Assembly (NCBI GenBank): GCA_910588065.1
Contig: CAJUPZ010000015.1
Location: forward strand, 5,797-69,796
Reading direction: 5' to 3'
DNA: 64,000 nt
DNA from: an uncultured Muribaculaceae bacterium
GTDB lineage: Bacteria; Bacteroidota; Bacteroidia; Bacteroidales; Muribaculaceae
Below the pieces are notes generated by a model. That model worked only from the letters and a program-made list of their open reading frames with translations, was not told where the DNA came from and did no database searches. Positions 35,843-43,883 of this stretch are shown piece after piece; position 1 is the stretch's first letter; the number at the start of each line of letters is the position of its first letter. Made by a program: the position numbers and the translations under genes.

Positions 35843-37555
35843 ATGTTTAAAAATCAACCTGCGGGGCTGTATGTGCTGTCGCTTGCCAATACCGGCGAGC
35901 GCTTCGGCTACTACACCATGCTCGCAATCTTCCTGCTCTTCCTGCAGGCCAAGTTCGGACTTGACGCCACTGTTTCAGGACAAATCTATGCAGGTTTCCT
36001 CGCCCTTGTTTATTTCATGCCGCTTATCGGCGGTTGGGTAGCTGACAAATGGAGCTTTTCCAAATGTGTGGTAACCGGCATAGCCGTGATGTTTGCCGGA
36101 TACGCTGTCATGGCGATTCCCACCTCAATCCGTGAAACCTCCTCGCTCATCATCCTGTGCGCCGCGCTGGTGCTGATCGCCGCCGGCACCGGCCTGTTCA
36201 AAGGCAACCTTCAGGTGATGGTCGGTGACCTATACAACGAGGCACGTTTCAGCGGACAGCGCGATGCCGCTTTCTCGCTCTTCTACATGGCCATCAACAT
36301 CGGCTCCATGTTTGCCCCCATGGCTGCGACAGCGATGTGCAATCTCGCCCTCAACGCAAAGGGCCTCGCCTACGCATCATCACTCCCGGCCCTGTGCAAC
36401 AGCTTCCTTGACGGAGTAAGCAGCGCCGGCAGCCAGATTGTGTCCGTGGCCGCTGAAAACGGCATGTCTGTCGAAAACACCCCCGCCGCACTTACTGAGT
36501 TTGCAAACAATTACATCACCACACTCACCACCGGCTACTCCTATGCGTTTGCCATTGCCTGCGGATCGCTCGTAGTATCTTTCCTCATATACTTCCTCGG
36601 CCGCAAAACATACGCCCACATCATCACCGACAAGAAATCCACTGCCAAAAACACCGGTGCTACCAATGCAAAAGAGCTCACCCCCGCACAGACCAAGCAG
36701 AGGGTCATTGCACTGCTCCTGGTGTTTGCTGTCGTGATTTTCTTCTGGATGGTCTTCCACCAGAACGGCGCCACCCTCACAGAATTTGCCAAGAGCTGCA
36801 CATCGCCTGAAGCCGGCGGATGGACCCGCATCGGATTCAATGTGTGGGCACTTCTCAGCATCGCTGTCGGAGTTTACGCCCTGTTCAGCCTCTTCCAGAG
36901 CAAGAGCCTGAAGGGTCGTGTTATATCAATTGTGATTCTCGCTCTTGTAGCGTGGGCTCTCACATACTTCTACAACACCACTCCCGAACCTCTCACCGGC
37001 ATCCAGCCGCAGCAGTATCAGCAGTTCAACCCCTTCTATGTGGTTGCTCTCACGCCCTTCTCGCTCGCTATTTTCGGATGGCTTGCCAAGAGAAACAGCG
37101 AGCCTTCAGCACCGCGAAAAATCGGCTACGGCATGATAATGGCCGCTGTGGCATATGGTGTCATGGCATTCGGCTCAATGGCAATAGTCGGCACAAGCGC
37201 GGAAGTATCTCCCAACTGGCTCATATCCACCTACCTTCTCCTCACATTCGCCGAGCTGCTTCTGTCGCCTATGGGCATTTCGTTTGTCAGCAAGGTTGCT
37301 CCTCCCAAGCTCAAAGGCTCAATGATGGGCGGTTGGTTTGCCGCAACAGCAATAGGCAACTACCTTGTGAGCATACCGATGCTGCTGTGGGGCAAAATCT
37401 CCATCGCCACACTCTGGCTCATACTCGTGGGCATCTGCCTTGTGAGCGCACTCTTCATCTTCTCAATCATGAAGAAACTCGAAGCCGCCACTTCTGACTC
37501 CGAGCCCGCTCCCGCAGCCACCGCTCTCGAAACCGTTGAGGACGAAGCCATATAA
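35843..37555 (+). CDS. POT-family proton-dependent di/tripeptide transporter
   Basis: A 570-residue major-facilitator carrier with about fourteen hydrophobic helices. It imports small peptides with protons. POT signatures are visible: the E(x)ERFxYY motif as NTGERFGYYTMLAIFLLF near the N-terminus, and GLFKGNLQVMVGDLY, the PTR2-type motif. The C-terminus is Ala/Pro/Glu-rich and cytoplasmic. It is followed by a strong terminator at 37575-37616. Substrate range within di- and tripeptides cannot be predicted. Confidence 0.93.
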   Translation: MFKNQPAGLYVLSLANTGERFGYYTMLAIFLLFLQAKFGLDATVSGQIYAGFLALVYFMPLIGGWVADKWSFSKCVVTGIAVMFAGYAVMAIPTSIRETSSLIILCAALVLIAAGTGLFKGNLQVMVGDLYNEARFSGQRDAAFSLFYMAINIGSMFAPMAATAMCNLALNAKGLAYASSLPALCNSFLDGVSSAGSQIVSVAAENGMSVENTPAALTEFANNYITTLTTGYSYAFAIACGSLVVSFLIYFLGRKTYAHIITDKKSTAKNTGATNAKELTPAQTKQRVIALLLVFAVVIFFWMVFHQNGATLTEFAKSCTSPEAGGWTRIGFNVWALLSIAVGVYALFSLFQSKSLKGRVISIVILALVAWALTYFYNTTPEPLTGIQPQQYQQFNPFYVVALTPFSLAIFGWLAKRNSEPSAPRKIGYGMIMAAVAYGVMAFGSMAIVGTSAEVSPNWLISTYLLLTFAELLLSPMGISFVSKVAPPKLKGSMMGGWFAATAIGNYLVSIPMLLWGKISIATLWLILVGICLVSALFIFSIMKKLEAATSDSEPAPAATALETVEDEAI

Positions 37556-37574
37556 TCCTCATACAGATATATTC

Positions 37575-37616
37575 AAGGCACCGTCATCCGAGCAATCGGG
37601 TGACGGCCTTTTTTTT
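37575..37616 (+). terminator. Terminator after the POT transporter
   Basis: AAGG and CCGTCA arms pair with TGACGG and CCTT, with inner CCG/CGG pairs and a small bulge. Eight T follow. Confidence 0.8.
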
Positions 37617-37674
37617 ACGAACATTGCCGCGGCATCAGGCGTTTTCAGTGTAGATACTTAACGGAAATGAGATT

Positions 37675-37836
37675 ATGCAACCATATAGCGAACACCAGAT
37701 AATCGGCTGGCTCATCATCATCGGAGCCGTGTGCCTCACCATACTTATCGGAGCGGCCATCAACAGGCTGTACCTCAACCGCCGCCTGCACCGCCAGTGC
37801 GCTCCCGCGCGCAGGCAGCAGACCCAGCGCCGATAA
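37675..37836 (+). CDS. Small membrane protein of 53 residues, unknown
   Basis: A short frame starting at ATG 37675 encodes a brief polar N-terminus (MQPYSEHQIIGW), one hydrophobic helix (LIIIGAVCLTILIGAAI) and a strongly basic tail rich in Arg and Gln. One helix plus a positive C-terminus is the usual layout of small single-pass inner-membrane proteins with a cytoplasmic tail. Codon use is GC-rich like the neighbours. It lies between the POT terminator and GH110 with no clear -33/-7 promoter, so expression is uncertain. Confidence 0.45.
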   Translation: MQPYSEHQIIGWLIIIGAVCLTILIGAAINRLYLNRRLHRQCAPARRQQTQRR

Positions 37837-37908
37837 AATGCGGCCGGCCGCTTGCGAGGGTGATTTGAAACAACTATATTTGCATCTAATTGTCCCATAC
37901 AATCGGCC

Positions 37909-39678
37909 ATGAAACATCTGATAACAACACTTCTGCTATCTGCCGGAGTTTTCTTCTGCTCCGCTACCGAAAAACCTGACACCATCCACGCCTCGGATTT
38001 CGGCGCACTTCCCGACACATACACCAACTGCACCACATCCCTGCAAAAAGCCATAGACGCCTGCCGCCGCCACCCCGGCGCCGTGCTGGCGCTACAGCCC
38101 GGAAGATATGACATCTGGCCCGAGGGGGCTGTTCGCAAGGAGATTTACATTTCCAACACCTCGTCCGAAACCGAGTGTCCCGACAAAACCAAAATCATCG
38201 GACTCCACTTCAACGGCCTCGAAAACATTGAGGTCGCCGGCAACGGTGCATCCCTCATAATGCACGGCAAACTCACCCCGATAGCCATAGACAGCTGCCG
38301 CAACATCAGGCTGCAGGACCTGACAATAGACTTCGAGCGCCCCGGTGGCTCCGAACTCACATACCTCAGTGTGCAGCCGGGCAAGGTGACTCTGAAAGCC
38401 GGCGCCGATTCCCGCTATGACATCCGCAACGGCAAGCTAAACCTCATCGGCGAAGGCTGGCGTTCAAACAGAGTTCACTGCATAAAATTCACCCCTTCCG
38501 ACGGCCACATGAGATACTCTGGCGACTGGGGCATCCTCGCACAGTCCACTGTCACCGACAAAGGCTGCGGCATCCTAGAATTTGAAACACCGGAAGATTT
38601 CACCCCCGAGACCGGTGCAACCCTCACGCTCCGCGACATAATACGCGACCAAGTGGGAATGCTGCTCCTTGAAAGCGACGGCATAGAGCTGACTGACATC
38701 AACGTGCGCTATATGCACGGACTCGGCATTGTCAGCCAATACAGCCGCAACATCACCATGCGGAGAGTAAACTGCCGCCCGGATGAGCACTCGGGCCGCA
38801 TACTCGCGTCATCTGCCGACTTCATGCACTTCTCCGGCTGCAGCGGCCACATAGAAATCACCGGCTGCAACTACTCCGGAGCCCACGATGACGCCATCAA
38901 TGTTCACGGCACAAACCTCCGCGCGGTCAAAAAGCTGTCTGACCGCTCCCTGCAGCTTCGCTTCATGCACCATCAGACATACGGCTTCATGGCCTACCAT
39001 CCCGGCGACACTGTAGCTTTTGTCAACCCCGCCACAATGCTGCGCACCACCCAGGCGGTTGTGACCGAGGTGAAAAGAGATGACCCACGAAACCTCACAG
39101 TGACATTTGACCGCAACCTGCCGTCTGACCTGCAACCCGGCTCAACCTGCGTTGAAAACCTCACCTGCACACCCACTCTCCATGTCAGCGACTGCTCATT
39201 CACCCGACTCAGCACCCGCGGCATACTCGCCACCACCCCGCGCCGCGTGGTGATTGAAAACAACACATTCACCGCCCTCGGAATGGCCGCGATACTTATC
39301 GAGGGCGACGCCGAAGGGTGGTACGAATCAGACCCGGTGACAGATGTGACTATACGAAACAACACATTCACCGACTGCGGCTATGCCGGCGCAACCTCAG
39401 GCGCAACCATAGCCATAAACCCCTCGAACACCATTGTTGACAACCGCCGTCCCGTCCACTACGGCATTTCAATCACCGGCAACAGTTTTTTCACCGCCGG
39501 ACGCCCGGTGCTGAAGGCTAAATCGACAGCCAACCTGAGCTTTACCGGCAATACCGTCAGCGACAACCCGTCACCCGAATTCATTCTTGACGGCTGCCGC
39601 AACATCACCATTTCAGGCAACAATATGGACACCCCGAAACTCATCGAAACAAACTGCGCAAAAGTGCGGGTTAAATGA
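37909..39678 (+). CDS. GH110 family alpha-1,3-galactosidase
   Basis: A 589-residue exported right-handed beta-helix enzyme that removes alpha-1,3-linked galactose, as in blood group B and linear Gal-alpha-1,3-Gal glycans. It has a signal peptide (~1-19). Stretches shared with Bacteroides GalA/GalB proteins are DFGALPDTYTNC, LQPGRYDIWPEGAVRKEIYI, IDFERPGGSE, LTLRDIIRDQVGMLLLES, YMHGLGIVSQYSRNITM, SGAHDDAINVHGTNLRA and EGDAEGWYES. Length is typical (~600). Blood-group-B (GalA) or linear-galactose (GalB) preference cannot be assigned by eye. It stands alone, 6.5 kb from the fucosidase locus, and may work with it. Confidence 0.9.
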   Translation: MKHLITTLLLSAGVFFCSATEKPDTIHASDFGALPDTYTNCTTSLQKAIDACRRHPGAVLALQPGRYDIWPEGAVRKEIYISNTSSETECPDKTKIIGLHFNGLENIEVAGNGASLIMHGKLTPIAIDSCRNIRLQDLTIDFERPGGSELTYLSVQPGKVTLKAGADSRYDIRNGKLNLIGEGWRSNRVHCIKFTPSDGHMRYSGDWGILAQSTVTDKGCGILEFETPEDFTPETGATLTLRDIIRDQVGMLLLESDGIELTDINVRYMHGLGIVSQYSRNITMRRVNCRPDEHSGRILASSADFMHFSGCSGHIEITGCNYSGAHDDAINVHGTNLRAVKKLSDRSLQLRFMHHQTYGFMAYHPGDTVAFVNPATMLRTTQAVVTEVKRDDPRNLTVTFDRNLPSDLQPGSTCVENLTCTPTLHVSDCSFTRLSTRGILATTPRRVVIENNTFTALGMAAILIEGDAEGWYESDPVTDVTIRNNTFTDCGYAGATSGATIAINPSNTIVDNRRPVHYGISITGNSFFTAGRPVLKAKSTANLSFTGNTVSDNPSPEFILDGCRNITISGNNMDTPKLIETNCAKVRVK

Positions 39679-39762
39679 AAAAAAGCACTTTTTTCATCAA
39701 AAACACACTTTATTTCAAAAATAATGCCTAACTTTGTGGCCGCTGACTGAAAACGGTTAGTC

Positions 39763-39835
39763 CGGGGTGTAGCACAGTTGGCAGCGCGCCACGTTCGGGA
39801 CGTGGAGGTCGGAAGTTCGAGTCTTCTCACCCCGA
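39763..39835 (+). tRNA. tRNA-Pro (anticodon CGG)
   Basis: A 73-base cloverleaf: acceptor CGGGGTG pairs with CACCCCG, D-arm GCAC/GCGC region, anticodon stem CCACG/CGTGG around loop TTCGGGA (anticodon CGG), T-arm GGAAG-TTCGAGT-CTTCT, discriminator A. CCA is not encoded. A TAACTTTG box lies at 39729-39736. A perfect 10-bp hairpin (39850-39877, GCGACCGGAG/CTCCGGTCGC) lies between the tRNA and ilvE. Confidence 0.93.
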
Positions 39836-39896
39836 CTCATTTTCTCACAGCGACCGGAGTCATACGGCTCCGGTCGCAAACTTTATAAACTATACA

Positions 39897-40925
39897 ATGG
39901 ATAAAGAACTGGACTGGAGCAACCTGTCATTCGGCTACATTCCCACCGACTATAATGTACGCTGCCGCTATGCCAACGGCCGTTGGGGCGAAATCGAAGT
40001 GTCAAGCTCCGAGATTATCAACATGCATATCGCAGCCACCTCGCTGCACTACGGTCAGGAAATTTTCGAAGGCTTGAAAGCATTTCGCGGAGCAGACGGC
40101 AAGGTGCGCATATTCCGTCTTGAAGAGAATGCGCGCCGCATACAGTCATCTGCCGAAGGCATCAAGATGGCTCCGGTGCCGGAAGAAATCTTCCGCAAAA
40201 TGGTTATCGAGGCGGTGAGACTCAACGCCCGCTTCATACCGCCTTACGGCAGCGGCGCTTCGCTCTACATCCGTCCGCTCGAAATAGGCATGAGCGCCCA
40301 GATAGGCGTGCATCCCTCGTCCGAATACCTCTTTATTGTAATGGTCACCCCCGTGGGCCCATACTTCAAAGAGGGCTTCAAGCCGACAAACATCTGCATA
40401 ATGCGCGAATTTGACCGCGTGGCGCCCAAAGGCACAGGCCGCTGGAAAGTGGGCGGCAACTATGCCGCAAGCCTCGAAGCCGGTGAGCGCGCCCATGAAC
40501 TCGGCTACAGCGCTGTGCTTTACCTTGACCCCAAGGAGAAAAGATACCTCGACGAGTGTGGCCCGGCAAACTTCTTTGCCATTAAGGATGGTGTTTACAT
40601 CACCCCCGCCAGCGAGTCTATCCTCCCTTCCATCACAAACAAGAGCCTGATGACCCTTGCAGAGGATATGGGCATAAAAGTAGAAGCACGTCACATTCCC
40701 CTTGAGGAACTTGCCGAAATCGACGAGGCCGCTGCCTGCGGCACAGCCGCCGTGGCATCGCCTGTCGCTGAAATCGATGACCTTGACAACGACATAAAGT
40801 ATATTGTGGCGAAAGACGGTCAGCCCGGCCCTGTAACCACAAAGCTGTACAACAAGCTCCGCGCGGTTCAGCTCGGCGAGGAGCCGGATGTTCACGGATG
40901 GAACACCATTGTTGAAGGAATATGA
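39897..40925 (+). CDS. ilvE: Branched-chain amino acid aminotransferase
   Basis: A 342-residue PLP enzyme that interconverts branched-chain 2-oxo acids with Ile, Leu and Val. Fold-type IV marks are SLHYGQEIFEGLKAFRG, the PLP Lys in GRWKVGGNYAASLEAG, YLDECGPANFFAIKDGVYITP and AACGTAAVASPVAEI. It belongs to the long form (~340 residues) of the family. It overlaps the HD-domain gene by 4 bases (ATGA), so the two are translationally coupled. It follows the tRNA-Pro gene and a hairpin. Confidence 0.94.
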   Translation: MDKELDWSNLSFGYIPTDYNVRCRYANGRWGEIEVSSSEIINMHIAATSLHYGQEIFEGLKAFRGADGKVRIFRLEENARRIQSSAEGIKMAPVPEEIFRKMVIEAVRLNARFIPPYGSGASLYIRPLEIGMSAQIGVHPSSEYLFIVMVTPVGPYFKEGFKPTNICIMREFDRVAPKGTGRWKVGGNYAASLEAGERAHELGYSAVLYLDPKEKRYLDECGPANFFAIKDGVYITPASESILPSITNKSLMTLAEDMGIKVEARHIPLEELAEIDEAAACGTAAVASPVAEIDDLDNDIKYIVAKDGQPGPVTTKLYNKLRAVQLGEEPDVHGWNTIVEGI

Positions 40926-41479
40926 CCGGCTTCAACACCATAATCGACAAATATTATCCCGCGGGCTCACCCCTGCGGGATATTTATATGCGCCACTGCC
41001 GTGCTGTGGCTTCCAAGGCTCTTGACATTGCCCACCGCTGCCGCCTCGACATAGACCCCGCCGATATCGAGGCCGCGGCCATGCTTCATGACATAGGCAT
41101 ATTCGCCACTCACGCACCGGCTATCCACTGCAACGGCTCCGAGCCATACATACGCCACGGCATAATCGGTGCCGACCTGCTGCGCCGTGAGGGAGCAGAC
41201 GAAAAAACAGCTGCCGTTGCCGAGCGCCACACCGGAGCCGGAATCACAGCCGACGAGGTTGCCACCCAAAACCTTCCCCTGCCGGTGGCCGACTACTGCC
41301 CCCGCACTCAACTCGAAAGACTGATATGCTACGCCGACAAATTTTTCAGCAAAAGCGGTGACATGACCGAAAAGAGCCTTGAACGCGCACGCTCATCCAT
41401 TGCACGGTTCGGTGCTGACTCCCTCGCACGGTTTGATGCCATGCACGCCGAATTCACAAATCCGAATACTCAGCCGTAG
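40922..41479 (+). CDS. HD-domain phosphohydrolase
   Basis: A 185-residue cytoplasmic protein with the HD metal set in order: His in YMRHCRAVASKALDIA, the HD doublet in AAMLHDIGIF, His in VAERHTGAG, and Asp in ICYADKFFSK. Short HD proteins of this type act on phosphate esters of nucleotides or similar small molecules, but the substrate is not predictable. It begins within the last codon of ilvE (ATGA overlap). Its 3' end overlaps the convergent amidase gene by 26 bases. Confidence 0.85.
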   Translation: MTGFNTIIDKYYPAGSPLRDIYMRHCRAVASKALDIAHRCRLDIDPADIEAAAMLHDIGIFATHAPAIHCNGSEPYIRHGIIGADLLRREGADEKTAAVAERHTGAGITADEVATQNLPLPVADYCPRTQLERLICYADKFFSKSGDMTEKSLERARSSIARFGADSLARFDAMHAEFTNPNTQP

Positions 41480-41861
41480 CATCAAAGCAGGGACACGCCT
41501 TTGCGGCAAAATCCCTGTGGCCATGGATTTCAGCCTGCGGATAGCGGGCTTTAAGCTCCGTTAGCAAGCTCCGCAATGCAACCTTCTGCTGCTCCGTGCG
41601 CGTGTCGGCCGGATGCCCTTTTCCATCAAGTCCTCCTGCATACACCACCCCGATGCTTATGCTGTTGTGACCCACGCAATGCGCCCCGGTCTCACTCTCT
41701 CCTCTTCCCGGCTCAACCCGCCCGTCAAGCCTCACCACATAATGATAGCCGATGCAACGCCACCCTCGCTGACGATGCCAGTTGTCAATATCCTTTGCGG
41801 TTACATTTCGCCCCTCTGGCGTTGCTGTGCAGTGCACTATTATTTCTCTTATGTGTTTCAT
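41454..41861 (-). CDS. N-acetylmuramoyl-L-alanine amidase (Amidase_2, T7-lysozyme-like)
   Basis: A 135-residue zinc amidase that cuts the bond between muramic acid and the peptide stem. Visible motifs are EIIVHCTATPEGR (first zinc His), WRCIGYHYVVRLDGRVEPGR, ETGAHCVGHNSISIGVVYAGG (second His region) and HGHRDFAAKACPCFDA (third ligand Cys). There is no signal peptide, as in phage-type amidases. A TAATTTTG box lies only 8 bases before the ATG. It is a lone gene, converging on the HD gene with a 26-base overlap. It may be a domesticated phage remnant. Nothing else phage-like is nearby. Confidence 0.9.
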   Translation of the reverse strand: MKHIREIIVHCTATPEGRNVTAKDIDNWHRQRGWRCIGYHYVVRLDGRVEPGRGESETGAHCVGHNSISIGVVYAGGLDGKGHPADTRTEQQKVALRSLLTELKARYPQAEIHGHRDFAAKACPCFDATAEYSDL

Positions 41862-41935
41862 AGCAGTTGCAAAATTACAGCTGCCACACCCCCGTTTTCA
41901 TGCGCAAAAACACCTAACGGAAGTTAAAAATCCTT

Positions 41936-42937
41936 TCATTTAAAGGCCGGAAATCCGCTTGACGCCACTACTTTCCACTCTCCCTTTTCGCCCATAACCA
42001 CTAACAGCGCGCTCACATCGCGCTGACTTTCAATCATGGCTACCGCGCTGTCCGCCGGCATGACCATGCAGGCTGTGGCAAACGCGTCTGCGAGCATCGC
42101 CGTTGGCGCGATGACAGTGGCACTGAGCGTGGTTGTGACAGCAGGCCGGCAGGTGCGCGGGTCGATGGTGTGCCATATTTTTCCCGACGCAGTGGTCTTG
42201 AAGTTTCTGTAATTGCCCGAGGTGGCTATGCCGCAGTCTGTCAGCTCCACAACCGCGAATTTTTTGTGGACAACAACTGTGTCGGCCTCAATCGGGGCAT
42301 CAATCATTATATGCCAGGGCTCATTGCGGCTGTTCATGCCCGACAGCGCAATCTCTCCGCCTATCTCAACCATATAATCCGTGCAGCCGTTGCGCTCCAG
42401 CATCTTGCCCACCATATCGCATCCGTATCCCTTGGTGATAGCGCTGAAATCATATTCGGCTCCGGCTATCTCACTGACTACACGACCATTATCAACCGCA
42501 CACAATCCAAACCCCACAAGCGGGCTCACACTGTCAACCTGAGCCTGCGAGGGCTCCACTCCGGTTTTCTTATAGCCGAATCCCCACAGGTTTACCGCAG
42601 GAGCAACTGTAGGGTCAAACGCTCCGCAGGAGGCACCGTGCACCATCTTCGCGCCCTGGAACACCTTTAATATATTGGAATCAGCCTCAACCGACTCTCC
42701 TCTGTTTATTCTGCTGATTACAGAGGCCTCACTGAATGGCGAAAGGCTCATCTCCACGCCACGCATCACAGCCCTTATACTATCGTGCAGATCTTCGCCG
42801 CCGCGATACGACACATGATACGTGGTGCCCCACACCGCACCATCCGCGCTCTGCCACTCACGGCTTGCGCACGAGCTCATAAAAGCACACATTGCTGCCA
42901 TTAAAATCAATGCAGCCACCATATTTCTATTGGTCAT
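41936..42937 (-). CDS. apbE: ApbE-family FAD:protein FMN transferase, lipoprotein
   Basis: A 333-residue exported lipoprotein (lipobox FMSSC) that attaches FMN covalently to Thr of redox membrane proteins such as Nqr/Rnf subunits. Marks are VWGTTYHVSY, SLSPFSEASVISRIN, GAFDPTVAPAVNLWGFG, DFSAITKGYGCDMVGKMLE, YMVEIGGEIALSG and WHTIDPRTCRPA. I chose the ATG at 42937; a longer frame to 42997 overlaps the TATTTTTG box at 42956-42963. It lies upstream of the amidase on the same strand with a 74-base gap. Confidence 0.93.
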   Translation of the reverse strand: MTNRNMVAALILMAAMCAFMSSCASREWQSADGAVWGTTYHVSYRGGEDLHDSIRAVMRGVEMSLSPFSEASVISRINRGESVEADSNILKVFQGAKMVHGASCGAFDPTVAPAVNLWGFGYKKTGVEPSQAQVDSVSPLVGFGLCAVDNGRVVSEIAGAEYDFSAITKGYGCDMVGKMLERNGCTDYMVEIGGEIALSGMNSRNEPWHIMIDAPIEADTVVVHKKFAVVELTDCGIATSGNYRNFKTTASGKIWHTIDPRTCRPAVTTTLSATVIAPTAMLADAFATACMVMPADSAVAMIESQRDVSALLVVMGEKGEWKVVASSGFPAFK

Positions 42938-43014
42938 CTTTATCTGTTTTATTGGCAAAAATAGCACTATTATCGCTACTGAAAAAAATTTAGTCAAAAA
43001 ACTCTGCTGAAAAA

Positions 43015-43047
43015 TTTGGAATTGCGATACTCTTGATATTATATTTG
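43015..43047 (+). promoter_or_regulatory. Promoter of the DJ-1 family gene
   Basis: TTTG at 43015-43018 and TATATTTG at 43040-43047 are 21 bases apart, a full Bacteroidota -33/-7 match. The leader to the ATG at 43098 is ~45 bases. Confidence 0.7.
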
Positions 43048-43097
43048 CAAAAAAAATCAGGGATATTACCTATCAAACCATAAAATACTTATATATT

Positions 43098-43682
43098 ATG
43101 ACACAACTACACTCTTTCTTGTTTCTCGCGCCGGGTTTCGAAGAAATTGAAGCCCTCGCCACCGTTGACGTTCTCAGACGCGCAGGTATGGCCGTCAGCA
43201 CAGTTGCAGTCAATGGTGGATCCAAATTTATCAAAGGTGCCAAAGGAGTAACTGTCGAGGCCGACATCCTTGCCGAAGATGCCGACTTCTCGGCTGCCGA
43301 ATGGCTGATTTGCCCCGGAGGAATGCCCGGAGCCACAAACCTTGCCAACAGCCCTGTTGTCAGCGCCGCGCTCACCACCCATTTTAAAAGAGGCGGCAAA
43401 ATAGCTGCGATATGCGCTTCGCCCGCTGTTGTTCTCGAGCCGCTCGGCATTCTGCAGGGACGTGAGGCCACATGCTATCCGGGCATGGAAAAAATGATTT
43501 CATCGGCAAAGACAAAAGATGCCCCCGTTGTTATCAGCGGCAACGTCATAACCGGTAACGGTCCCGCATCGACAATCCTTTTCGCTCTCGCGATTGTCAA
43601 GAGCTCAAAAGGCAAGGAAGTTGCCGGCGAAGTTGGCTCAGGACTCCTTTTCTACCCCAACACTCCCGAATTCTACTTCTGA
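43098..43682 (+). CDS. DJ-1/PfpI family protein
   Basis: A 194-residue cytoplasmic protein of the DJ-1/PfpI superfamily. The nucleophile-elbow Cys is in AAICASPAVVLEPLG, the conserved Glu near the N-terminus is in APGFEEIEALATVDVLRRAG, and WLICPGGMPGATNL is typical of the DJ-1/ThiJ branch. Members act as glyoxalase III-type or protein-repair enzymes, or as redox sensors; which applies here is not clear. It has a consensus promoter and a strong terminator, so it is monocistronic. Confidence 0.92.
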   Translation: MTQLHSFLFLAPGFEEIEALATVDVLRRAGMAVSTVAVNGGSKFIKGAKGVTVEADILAEDADFSAAEWLICPGGMPGATNLANSPVVSAALTTHFKRGGKIAAICASPAVVLEPLGILQGREATCYPGMEKMISSAKTKDAPVVISGNVITGNGPASTILFALAIVKSSKGKEVAGEVGSGLLFYPNTPEFYF

Positions 43683-43720
43683 CAGATACTTCACACGAAG
43701 GCTTGAAGTTGCAATACCAT

Positions 43721-43757
43721 ACCTTTGAGGGCGCATCGGCTCCCTCAAAGGTTTTTT
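43721..43757 (+). terminator. Terminator after the DJ-1 family gene
   Basis: ACCTTTGAGGG (43721-43731) pairs perfectly with CCCTCAAAGGT (43742-43752), an 11-bp stem followed by TTTTTT. Confidence 0.85.
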
Positions 43758-43883
43758 GCTCTGATTTCGCCACTTTCTGAGCCTTTTGCGCCAACTGTTC
43801 GTTATATATTTTGTACATCAACTGCGACAAAATGAATTTCTTTTTCTAATTTTGCCGCTGAAATCACAAAAAGAATTGCTACG

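Noticed and set aside
41454..41861. Second prophage around the amidase gene
   Set aside because: Neighbours are ordinary host genes with host composition, and no other phage genes are present.
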